Shown piece by piece: positions 26,801 to 33,020 of a stretch of 49,374 bases of DNA. Numbering within the stretch: the first letter of the stretch is position 1; each line of letters begins with the position of its first letter. The position numbers and the translations under genes are program-made. The notes beneath the pieces are model-generated. The model saw only the letters and a list, made by a program, of their open reading frames with translations, searched no databases and had not been told where the DNA came from. This DNA is from Pseudoalteromonas fuliginea (GTDB lineage Bacteria > Pseudomonadota > Gammaproteobacteria > Enterobacterales > Alteromonadaceae). Location: the NCBI RefSeq assembly GCF_000690055.1, contig NZ_JJNZ01000073.1, positions 1 to 49,374 of the forward strand. The letters are read 5' to 3'.

Positions 26801-26837
26801 TTACTAATAGGCATTTTCTTGTTGATAAAGTGTTCAC
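23802..26837 (-). CDS. TonB-dependent outer membrane receptor
   Basis: 1011 residues. Signal peptide 1-25 (VIAQ). A TonB-box-like IVITGSR at about 52-58 is followed by the plug domain (PTPLVVMTREDIADTGVGSLADIL ... GASATYGADAVSGVVNIIT). The 22-stranded barrel ends with the canonical aromatic C-terminus (YSF). It is of the Pseudoalteromonas/Alteromonas long type that takes up glycans, peptides or siderophores with energy from TonB-ExbBD; the substrate cannot be told from sequence. Several cysteine pairs in extracellular loops (for example CNTGDSGC near 960) are notable. Near-neighbours are the phosphatase and CadC-like regulator. Confidence 0.95.
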   Translation of the reverse strand: MNTLSTRKCLLVIAITASFSQQVIAQENIDVGPQTNTTLAKKVAKTKEKVEKIVITGSRLRRDSFSVPTPLVVMTREDIADTGVGSLADILVDGIPSLTEDISNTNSQSLVSGTGLSTVNLRGLGASRTLTLIDGRRVVSNSYSGNKVSLSTIPSGMVQRVEVITGGASATYGADAVSGVVNIITQTDKEGFSLSGRTGESFEGGAKEFTIDMDYGTSFDDDKGYVFVSSSWDREFGLSYSDRKRAQLEDVHGYDSSLMCNTMQNADGDDVCMRDQTPADWASKSDGTLGGVFLESSNNDTQFWYDGQTLRDDWKGNEERYGINSNEYVALKIPNDKFSTAVKLNYDINDSLTAYAQVQLSLTSSFNNKSPEDDYESAYVPTFDAETGDALDDIRPGYIPIDNPYVPQEMIDTNPYKDRIYWDRRFGEVGNITTENNRTTLRTWAGLQGTAFNDEWEWDMSVGFGKFHQEQHRNNELNIVKVNQALQAEQLEDGTIQCKDEQARADGCVALNIFGEGSITPEMADWIRSSPTINTYIEQYNLLGYMTGDLFKLPAGNVSAVFGGEYRKDTVDLQTSEELKVGGITWNTIPEFNESMDVFEIFSEFSIPLLREVTFAKSLSVETSLRLAQYSVDSLDNVASYKLGFMWIPVEGYGIRANYSRSQRAPSISDLYSPPRGDFDSFDDICEGVTATSTEVGHANCRLDPTLATLISEDEAFELADENNSYSPNAGNSNVNVETSDSYTFGITMAPDFLIGFNLAIDYYDISIEDALGEIPNEEILEQCYNSSLSYGTDNAFCNDITRNSEGQITKIIQRVYNLNEESARGVDITFSQKIDLNDYGSLTLKGDFNHVIEQSTTYEGNDGLETLNYAGYYTSQDKGSVSLRWKLDELSVRWKVKYLGGFKDELETDEDVSDYLDAVADNKVLCNTGDSGCIENPEPLYFQNYGTYLRHDISASYSMKMDKNSRLKISGGINNIFDNNGLFHKSTGNYYSGYGGGVGRFGFIKAEYSF

Positions 26838-27435
26838 ACGCTTCCCTTTATGAATGTTTTTAATATTTATGTCATTATTTTTAAGTTAAAACAGTTCAAT
26901 TAATTATTTTATTTGTTACTTATAATTAAATAAATGTTAATTAAATAGCAATCACCTTAACCTCCTTTATGTCACTTCTTTATATCTTTTTAAAGTCTAT
27001 TCATTTAAAAACAATAACTTAAAATATTACATAAAGCATGCAATCACATACCGTAGTTAGCTTTCATTGAAACACACTGTTTTCTAACCGTATGTATGGC
27101 GCGCTTTATTAGGTGGCACGCTTTTTACTTTGCCACAGATTATTGGCATCTAATTAGGTGAGGTTGATGATGAACTTTAAGAGTGATTGCACTTTTTCTA
27201 TGTATTTTTACAACTTGGATCATGCAAAAATAAAAGAGTACCCACATCAGGCAGATACAATTAATTATTAGCTTTTGAAAGATATAAATATCGTGCGGAA
27301 GGAGAAATGTTGCAATATAGGTGTCATTAAAAGTTAGTTTCATTGCTTTGCTTTTAGCAAAACATGTCTTTATGTCGCTTTAATCTCACAAAAAAAGCAG
27401 CGTTAATAACAAGCTGCTCCGATACTCATAAGTCA
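26838..27435. other. 598-bp gene-free region upstream of the TonB receptor
   Basis: AT-rich, with a presumed receptor promoter and GTGGCA-N12-TGCCAC (27113-27136). A 67-codon minus-strand frame at 27140-27343 lacks a ribosome site and is not called. Confidence 0.5.
27396..27418 (-). terminator. Hairpin terminator after the DUF1543 gene
   Basis: AGCAGC / GCTGCT stem with an 11-base loop that can add a GTT/AAC pair. A run of T follows on the minus strand. It ends the glrK-qseG-glrR-DUF1543 transcript. Confidence 0.75.
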
Positions 27436-27936
27436 TTACAATATATGGTAGCCAAACCAATCTGGCTTTATGGTTTGTGCTTCACCGCTGGGGGTTAACT
27501 TTATATTCAATTGGCTGTCGAGTAAATCAATGGCAAAGCAATCGTCTACATCATGTAAATCATCTTTATGAATATGGCTAAGCCCTGCAAGTAAATCGTT
27601 TTTAGCACGCTCTTTAGCTTCATGGCTACTGCTTGCAACATACAGTGCAAAGTCGTGTTGCTCAGCCATAGAATCACTTCGGTAAGCGCCTAAATTTACA
27701 AAATAGAGTTGTTTATTTTGCTCCACATAGCTCTCGACTACTTCTACTTTAAAACCATCTATATGATTAATTGCCATGTAGCTATCCATGTGAACATTAC
27801 TTCTGTCGCCTACCCACTGGCTTTTTAACTTTGAGTAGGTTTGTTCTATATTCTCCCCTACAACAAAACGAATATCATGCATTTCTATATGGCAACCCTG
27901 AATTCGCCCCCCTAAATACACCATAAATAACTGCAT
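27436..27936 (-). CDS. DUF1543 domain protein
   Basis: 166 residues. It opens MQLFMVYLGGRIQGCHIEMHD and contains the paired VGDRSNVHMDSYMAI / LYFVNLGAYRSDSMAEQHDFALYVASS blocks typical of DUF1543 proteins; no enzyme function is known. No signal or membrane segment. It starts 10 bp after the glrR stop and ends at a strong terminator, so it is the last gene of that operon. Whether it belongs to the GlrR pathway is unknown. Confidence 0.85.
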   Translation of the reverse strand: MQLFMVYLGGRIQGCHIEMHDIRFVVGENIEQTYSKLKSQWVGDRSNVHMDSYMAINHIDGFKVEVVESYVEQNKQLYFVNLGAYRSDSMAEQHDFALYVASSSHEAKERAKNDLLAGLSHIHKDDLHDVDDCFAIDLLDSQLNIKLTPSGEAQTIKPDWFGYHIL

Positions 27937-27946
27937 TTGCTTCTCT

Positions 27947-29293
27947 TTATAAATTATCTACATCAATATTATGTTTTTTAATCAGTTTATAAAAGTCTGA
28001 ACGGTTACGTTTGGCAAGCTTAGCGCCTTCAGCTACGTTACCACCAGCCATTTTTAAAGTGTTAATTACATAGTCGCGCTCAAACTCTTTTTTAGCGTCG
28101 TTTAGTGATAATGGTTCTACGTTTTTTTCATTACTATTTAGCGCAGCTAACACTAAGTGCTCTGAAATAACATCGCTTGGCGTTAATGCTACAACCTGCT
28201 CTACTACGTTTTGTAATTGGCGGATATTACCTGGCCAATCGTAACGTACAAGTGCATGCATAGCATCGCTTGCAAAGTGTTTTTCATTTTGGTTCATGCG
28301 CTTAGCAATGCTTGCACTAAAATGTTGTGCTAATAAGCTTATATCTTCGCGGCGTTCACACAGTGGCGGTAATTTTAAATTAACTACGTTTAAGCGATAG
28401 TATAAATCTTCTCTAAACTGCTGGTTTAAAATAGCTTCAGGGAGATTTTTGTGTGTTGCCGATACAATACGCACATCTATTGCTATCTCTTCTTGAAAAC
28501 CTACTGGGCGAATTGTTTTTTCTTGTAATACGCGCAGTAACTTAACCTGCAAGTTAAGCGGCATATCGCCTATTTCGTCTAAAAATAACGTGCCACCCTG
28601 TGCTTGTTGAAACAAGCCTTGGTGATCTTTAATTGCACCCGTAAACGAGCCTTTTTTATGACCAAATAATTCGGATTCTAAAAGCTCCCCCGGTACAGCG
28701 CCGCAGTTAATTGCAACAAAAGGGCCACCGCTTACATGACTATGCTGATGAATCGCCTGTGCGAGTAATTCTTTACCAGTACCACTAGCCCCCGAAATAA
28801 GTACATTAACTTGCGTTGGCCCAAGTAGTTTTACTTGCTCTAACAAGTGCAGCATTGCACCACTGCGCGTAACTATATTACTTTTAGGTGCAGCTTCATC
28901 AGCGTTAACACCGTGAATTTCAATTGCTTTAGCAAGGCTGTCAAATAGCTCATCTTTATCTACAGGTTTAGTTATGAATGCAAAAATGCCCTGCTTAGTT
29001 GCCTCTACTGCATCAGGAATTGAGCCGTGCGCTGTCATCATAATGACAGGTAATGCTGGGTAGCGGCTTTGCAGCTGACGATGCAGTGCCATACCATCCA
29101 TTTCATCCATGCGTAAGTCGGTTATTACGGCATCAAACACTTGGCTTTTAAGTATTTGTAGTGCGGTTAAGCCGCTTTCACAGGTTGTCACTTCGTATCC
29201 TTTTGATTCAATACGAATAGAGAGCAGTTTTAATAAGCTAGCGTCGTCGTCAACGAGTAATACTTTTGCACTTTGCACTTTAGTTGCTGCCAT
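27947..29293 (-). CDS. glrR: Sigma-54-dependent response regulator GlrR
   Basis: 448 residues. Receiver domain (about 8-125) with phosphoacceptor Asp 59 (ITDLRM). A central AAA+ sigma-54 activator domain (about 138-365) has Walker A (GASGTGKE), the sigma-54 contact loop GSFTGA (the usual second Ala is Ser), GTLFLDEIGDMP (Walker B) and an arginine-rich RLNV. A C-terminal Fis-type helix-turn-helix closes the protein. It is the output half of GlrK/GlrR (QseE/QseF), which in Enterobacteria activates glmY, glmZ and rpoE from sigma-54 promoters by binding TGTC-N10-GACA. Such a site is at 31410-31427. It is 2 bp from the qseG-like gene. Confidence 0.93.
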   Translation of the reverse strand: MAATKVQSAKVLLVDDDASLLKLLSIRIESKGYEVTTCESGLTALQILKSQVFDAVITDLRMDEMDGMALHRQLQSRYPALPVIMMTAHGSIPDAVEATKQGIFAFITKPVDKDELFDSLAKAIEIHGVNADEAAPKSNIVTRSGAMLHLLEQVKLLGPTQVNVLISGASGTGKELLAQAIHQHSHVSGGPFVAINCGAVPGELLESELFGHKKGSFTGAIKDHQGLFQQAQGGTLFLDEIGDMPLNLQVKLLRVLQEKTIRPVGFQEEIAIDVRIVSATHKNLPEAILNQQFREDLYYRLNVVNLKLPPLCERREDISLLAQHFSASIAKRMNQNEKHFASDAMHALVRYDWPGNIRQLQNVVEQVVALTPSDVISEHLVLAALNSNEKNVEPLSLNDAKKEFERDYVINTLKMAGGNVAEGAKLAKRNRSDFYKLIKKHNIDVDNL

Positions 29294-29295
29294 CG

Positions 29296-29838
29296 TTACT
29301 GCTCCTTCGTTTCTTCTCGTAGTAAAAGTTGCTGCTCAATCGTAGCTAACGATGAGAGGGTTTCTTGCATTTTATTATTAAGTGCTTGCTGCTCTTTTTT
29401 AGCATTTATTTGCATAGTTACTTGCTGCTTTTGAAGCCATAAATATTGCTTTATGTCATCAGGCCAAAAGTAAGCAAGATCGAGTTTTAGCAACTTAGTC
29501 ATTACCGTATTTGGATCATCATTTATGTTTAAGCACATAAATTTAAAAAAGCGTTTAAGCTCGTTTTCACCTGTAAAAACATCTTTGTTAGGTACCAATT
29601 TAAATCCGCCACACTGATTAGCGTGCCATGCAATAACTTGCTCTGCAGGAGGATAGCTTGGTTCAATTTTTGGTCTAGGTTTTGGACTAGGGTTACTGTT
29701 TTTGTCGTTCGTTTTTTTTGTATCGACCACAGGTGCAGGTGTAATTGACACACGCTCTTTTTGCCCATTATTAATTTCACAACCTGATATAACCATGCTA
29801 CTAAGCACACATAAAATAGCGATTAAACGCAAGCGCAT
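29296..29838 (-). CDS. QseG-like lipoprotein
   Basis: 180 residues. Lipobox VISGC (lipidated Cys near 20), a proline-rich linker, and a C-terminal helical region with a predicted coiled coil (about 140-178, QLLLREETKEQ). In Enterobacteria QseG (YfhG) is an outer membrane lipoprotein that activates the GlrK/QseE kinase; this gene has the same position between glrK and glrR. Sequence similarity to QseG is weak by eye, so the name rests largely on synteny. Confidence 0.7.
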   Translation of the reverse strand: MRLRLIAILCVLSSMVISGCEINNGQKERVSITPAPVVDTKKTNDKNSNPSPKPRPKIEPSYPPAEQVIAWHANQCGGFKLVPNKDVFTGENELKRFFKFMCLNINDDPNTVMTKLLKLDLAYFWPDDIKQYLWLQKQQVTMQINAKKEQQALNNKMQETLSSLATIEQQLLLREETKEQ

Positions 29839-29839
29839 G

Positions 29840-31297
29840 TTAATTAACTCCTAGACTTTTTGTTATGGGAATTTTAATTGAAAACCGGCAACCATGTGGC
29901 TCGTTATGCTCAACAGTAAGTGTACCTCTTAGCTGTTCAACAGACTCTTTTACAATAGTTAAGCCCAGCCCACTGCCTTGCAGCGTAACATTTTTACTGT
30001 GTTTACCTTGATAAAATGCGCTGAAAATTTGAGTTTTTTCTTGCTCTTTAATACCGCACCCTTTATCAAGTACAACGATACAAAGCTGGTTTTGCTCAAG
30101 CGCTAAATTAATAGTAACGCTTTGCTTATTATCTGAAAATTTTAAGCCATTTGAAATAAGCTGAATTAAAATCATCTCAATAAGCTCACTAGGTAAAGCA
30201 AGTGGTTTGTTAGGTAAAGTGTTTTGCCACTGCAGAGCTTGCTCACGCGCACTTAAGCGATGCTCAAAATGGCTATTAATTTTATTAATAAGAAGACTAA
30301 ACTCAACTTCACTTAAGCTGTCTTTACTGGTGCGAATCGCATTATAACTCAGCAGGCTGTCAATCATTGTGCGAAGGCGCACCATAGATTGGCTAATAAG
30401 CTCAAGCACTGCTTTTTGCTCAGCGGTAATTGGGCCTACTATTTCATCAGTTAATAAGTCAGTGCCTTCAACCATTGAAGCAAGCGGCGTTTTTAGCTCA
30501 TGAGTTACATGGCGTAAAAAAGTATCTTTTTGCTGCTCAAGCATATGAAGCTGTTCTTGTACCCATTGGAGTTTTTCTCCTAGCTCAACAAGCTCAGCTG
30601 AACCTTTCACAGATATTTTTTGCTGCCAATGCCCCTGCCCAAGCTTATCAATAACCGTAGTTAACCCTTTTAGTCGCCCACTTATACGCCATAAAAAGCC
30701 TCCCCCAAAAATTAAAGTCAGTGGAATAAGTGCCACCAGCCAGTTTATAAATGACGCTTGCAGGCTTGTAAGCTCATTTTGGTTATTGGTAATTTGCGCT
30801 TCGTTTTTATCACGTAACCATAAAGTAAGCTCAGCAACTAAATCGCTCACTGGCACAAATAGCTCAGCTTGTTGCTGTTTTTGCTCAACGAGTTTTACAT
30901 GCGCGGTTTGTAAGGTGGTATATAAGCGTTGCCATTGGTGAATATACTCTTTATTCGTGTTTACAAATTTAAGTTCATCAATGCTTTGTAGGGATGATTG
31001 CCATTTATCGACAATGAGCTTATCAAGCGATTCACTTTTTAATACCCAGTTTTGCCTAGTGGCGCGCTCAAGGCTGTTGAGCTCTTGTTTTAGAGTATTA
31101 AACGATTTGGCAACTTGATAGTTGTTACTCACGATACTTTGAGTAACCGCTAATTGCTTGTTAAGCGCATTTAAAAATACAATCACCACTATAGAAAGCG
31201 GGAGTAACGAAAGCAGCATACTCATTGCAAATTGCCCAATTAAATTAGGCCGCCAGTTAAGCATTGCTTGGTATTTTTTAGCTATGGTTGCTGGCAT
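29840..31297 (-). CDS. glrK: Sensor histidine kinase GlrK (QseE)
   Basis: 485 residues. Short N-terminal cytoplasmic piece, membrane segments near 20-40 and 185-205, with a ~145-residue helical periplasmic domain between them. A HAMP region, the phospho-acceptor His in FLRHVTHELKTPLASM, and an ATPase domain (LISNGLKFSDN, GCGIKEQEK, GSGLGLTIV) follow. Signals for the family are envelope stress and, in pathogens, adrenergic molecules. It heads the glrK-qseG-glrR operon with AGGAC before the ATG. Divergent from the EF-hand genes. Confidence 0.92.
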   Translation of the reverse strand: MPATIAKKYQAMLNWRPNLIGQFAMSMLLSLLPLSIVVIVFLNALNKQLAVTQSIVSNNYQVAKSFNTLKQELNSLERATRQNWVLKSESLDKLIVDKWQSSLQSIDELKFVNTNKEYIHQWQRLYTTLQTAHVKLVEQKQQQAELFVPVSDLVAELTLWLRDKNEAQITNNQNELTSLQASFINWLVALIPLTLIFGGGFLWRISGRLKGLTTVIDKLGQGHWQQKISVKGSAELVELGEKLQWVQEQLHMLEQQKDTFLRHVTHELKTPLASMVEGTDLLTDEIVGPITAEQKAVLELISQSMVRLRTMIDSLLSYNAIRTSKDSLSEVEFSLLINKINSHFEHRLSAREQALQWQNTLPNKPLALPSELIEMILIQLISNGLKFSDNKQSVTINLALEQNQLCIVVLDKGCGIKEQEKTQIFSAFYQGKHSKNVTLQGSGLGLTIVKESVEQLRGTLTVEHNEPHGCRFSIKIPITKSLGVN

Positions 31298-31409
31298 TTC
31301 GTTTAGTCCTTTTAAGTTAAGCGTTCTATTATTAAGTGCTTACCTTATACACTAGCTGAACCAGCAATTATATTTAATACGATTAACAGCCAGCGCTACA
31401 AAAACAATG

Positions 31410-31427
31410 TGTCGCCAAATAGAGACA
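31410..31427. promoter_or_regulatory. GlrR-type binding site TGTC-N10-GACA
   Basis: TGTC at 31410-31413 and GACA at 31424-31427, separated by exactly ten bases, match the GlrR consensus known from glmY/glmZ control in E. coli. It sits between glrK (minus) and the EF-hand genes (plus), about 175 bp before the sigma-54-like promoter, a normal enhancer distance. Confidence 0.6.
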
Positions 31428-31575
31428 ACGTAACTCGTTGATTTTAATAAACTCCCTTTCACCCCCACCAAATAATGTTGCAAAAGGCGCACAAAAATTA
31501 CAATAAACCCAGTAAAAACTTCTCATTGGCTTAAAGCAAAAACAATAACCAATTGAAAAATAACAATAATTATTA

Positions 31576-31592
31576 TTGGCACCATTTTTGTA
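31576..31592 (+). promoter_or_regulatory. Sigma-54-like promoter for EF-hand genes
   Basis: TTGGCAC at 31576-31582 (the -24 box) and TTTTGTA ending 31592 (-12 box); GG and the -12 GT are ten bases apart as required. The -12 box has GT instead of the preferred GC. Transcription would start near 31602, 27 bp before the first EF-hand ATG. Confidence 0.5.
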
Positions 31593-31628
31593 ACAGGAGT
31601 AATAACTTTAATCAATAAGGAAATAATT

Positions 31629-31862
31629 ATGAACAAACGCACTTTAGTAATTTCATCATTACTGGCTTTAGGCTTTTTAGGCGCTAATGCACACGCAATG
31701 GACGTTCACGCGACTTTTAACGAACTTGATAAAGACAGTAACGGCACATTAAGTGAAGCCGAAGCAGGTGAAGATGCTGTGTTACACGAGAATTTTTCTC
31801 AAATTGATACTAATCAAGATGGGCAATTGTCGCTAGATGAATTCAAAAAATTTATTCAATAA
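31629..31862 (+). CDS. Exported EF-hand calcium-binding protein (copy 1)
   Basis: 77 residues. Signal peptide 1-23 (ANAHA). Two canonical 12-residue EF-hand loops follow: DKDSNGTLSEAE (34-45) and DTNQDGQLSLDE (60-71), both with Asp at 1 and 3 (or Asn), Gly at 6 and Glu at 12. It should bind two calcium ions in the periplasm, like a miniature calmodulin-like pair. AAGGAA lies before the ATG. It leads the first EF-hand gene pair (24-bp gap to copy 2) and is the closest gene to the GlrR-type site and sigma-54-like promoter. Confidence 0.88.
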   Translation: MNKRTLVISSLLALGFLGANAHAMDVHATFNELDKDSNGTLSEAEAGEDAVLHENFSQIDTNQDGQLSLDEFKKFIQ

Positions 31863-31886
31863 ACTCATTTAATAAGGAACGTGATT

Positions 31887-32114
31887 ATGAAACAACTTAT
31901 CGCCGCTTTTTCATTAATGTTTTTAGCAATTAGTGCCACCGTAATTGCATCGCCAACAAATGTGCGTTTTGCCCACTTAGATAAAGATATGAATGGACAA
32001 ATATCAATTATCGAAGCCAAGCAAGACAAAGAAGTAATGAAGCAATTTACCGATTTAGACGAAAACGATGATGAAGTAATTTCTAAGACAGAGTTTAAAA
32101 GCTTTAAGCCTTAA
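31887..32114 (+). CDS. Exported EF-hand protein (copy 2)
   Basis: 75 residues from the ATG at 31887 (a GTG two codons earlier is less likely; AAGGAA suits 31887). Signal peptide about 1-21. Loop 1 DKDMNGQISIIE is canonical. Loop 2 DENDDEVISKTE keeps D1, N3, D5 and E12 but has Glu instead of Gly at position 6, so it may bind calcium less well. Second gene of the first pair. Confidence 0.85.
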   Translation: MKQLIAAFSLMFLAISATVIASPTNVRFAHLDKDMNGQISIIEAKQDKEVMKQFTDLDENDDEVISKTEFKSFKP

Positions 32115-32142
32115 CAAGTTAAGTTTTGCTTAAGCTTTTATC

Positions 32143-32245
32143 TAGTAGAGTGAACTAAAGCATTTGCCATAATCCCTGAGGGAGTGTGTAAAAGGATTTA
32201 ATGTTGGGATTTAAATTATGGCAAGTGCTTTCCCCGCTTCTACTA
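32143..32245. repeat. MITE-like hairpin repeat
   Basis: TAGTAGAG (32143) pairs with TTCTACTA (32238). Inside, AAAGCATTTGCCATAATCCC pairs with GGGATTTAAATTATGGCAAGTGCTTT with one bulge. The folded arms are about 35-40 nt. No target site duplication was identified. Confidence 0.6.
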
Positions 32246-32260
32246 AATTGTTTATAACCT

Positions 32261-32343
32261 AAATAACCTGAACTCTGGTTAATAAATCTATCTCAAGCAG
32301 CTATTCCCAGCGCTGACTGCGTTGAATTTACTTGTAATAGGCC
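32261..32343 (+). repeat. Dispersed 83-bp repeat, family B, copy 1
   Basis: Matches the reverse complement of 36147-36229 at about 73 of 83 positions with no gap, by eye. Conserved ends are AAATAACCTGAACTCTGG and AATAGGCC. Confidence 0.75.
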
Positions 32344-32404
32344 TGATGTGTTAATTAACCTCTCAACCAGATTACAGGTTAAATAATCTTTTGGAAGAAA
32401 TACC

Positions 32405-32641
32405 ATGAGGATACTTTCCTTTGTTACAAGCATCTTAATACTATCAAGTTTTGACGCCCTAGCACTTGATGTTAAGCAACGCTTTTCCCATCTCGATACT
32501 AACAAAAATGGTTATTTAACCCATGATGAACTTGAACCTCAACCACAATTATTGAGCACATTTTTGATATGGGATAAAGATCAAGATAACCAAATTTCAT
32601 TAATCGAATTTAAAAATTATCTAACCAATAACCTCTACTGA
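32405..32641 (+). CDS. Exported EF-hand protein (copy 3)
   Basis: 78 residues. Signal peptide about 1-20 (ALA). Loop 1 DTNKNGYLTHDE is canonical. Loop 2 DKDQDNQISLIE has Asn at position 6 instead of Gly. First gene of the second pair; 9 bp before copy 4. A promoter for this pair could lie in the repeat-rich spacer. Confidence 0.85.
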   Translation: MRILSFVTSILILSSFDALALDVKQRFSHLDTNKNGYLTHDELEPQPQLLSTFLIWDKDQDNQISLIEFKNYLTNNLY

Positions 32642-32650
32642 GTATTTCCT

Positions 32651-32887
32651 ATGAAAAAAATACGCTATATGGCACTTTTTGCATTCAGCACTTTTTGCAC
32701 TCTAAGTTTTGCCGCAAGCAATAATATTGTTGAACAATTTAATAAATTTGATAGAAACCAAGATGGCTTTTTAACACGTGGCGAAGCATCAATAGACCCT
32801 GCTCTTTGGTCTCGATTTTCAAGCTATGATCAAGATAAAGATGGTAAGCTAACATTAAATGAATACGGTTTATACGCGAGTAAATAA
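32651..32887 (+). CDS. Exported EF-hand protein (copy 4)
   Basis: 78 residues. Signal peptide about 1-21 (SFA). Both loops are canonical: DRNQDGFLTRGE and DQDKDGKLTLNE. It differs clearly from copy 1 outside the loops, so the four genes are old paralogues rather than a recent duplication. Last gene of the array. Confidence 0.87.
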   Translation: MKKIRYMALFAFSTFCTLSFAASNNIVEQFNKFDRNQDGFLTRGEASIDPALWSRFSSYDQDKDGKLTLNEYGLYASK

Positions 32888-33020
32888 TTGTTAACTCTTA
32901 AGCTAGGTAGGTATCACTAACTAGCTTTAGTTTACTTCGTCCCCCAACCATCTCATCATATTGGTATTATAAAAATGATTTTGTTAGTGTTGATTCACTA
33001 ACAATAAAAAATAATGCCTT

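Larger units (their letters stand above)
32115..32404. other. 290-bp spacer with two repeats
   Basis: Between the EF-hand pairs lie an imperfect 103-bp hairpin element (32143-32245) and an 83-bp dispersed repeat copy (32261-32343). The latter is extended by an AACCAG...AGGTT end at 32365-32380. The region probably partly separates the expression of the two pairs. Confidence 0.6.

Noticed and set aside
27140..27343. 67-codon minus-strand frame upstream of the TonB receptor
   Set aside because: No ribosome site and no recognisable protein features.
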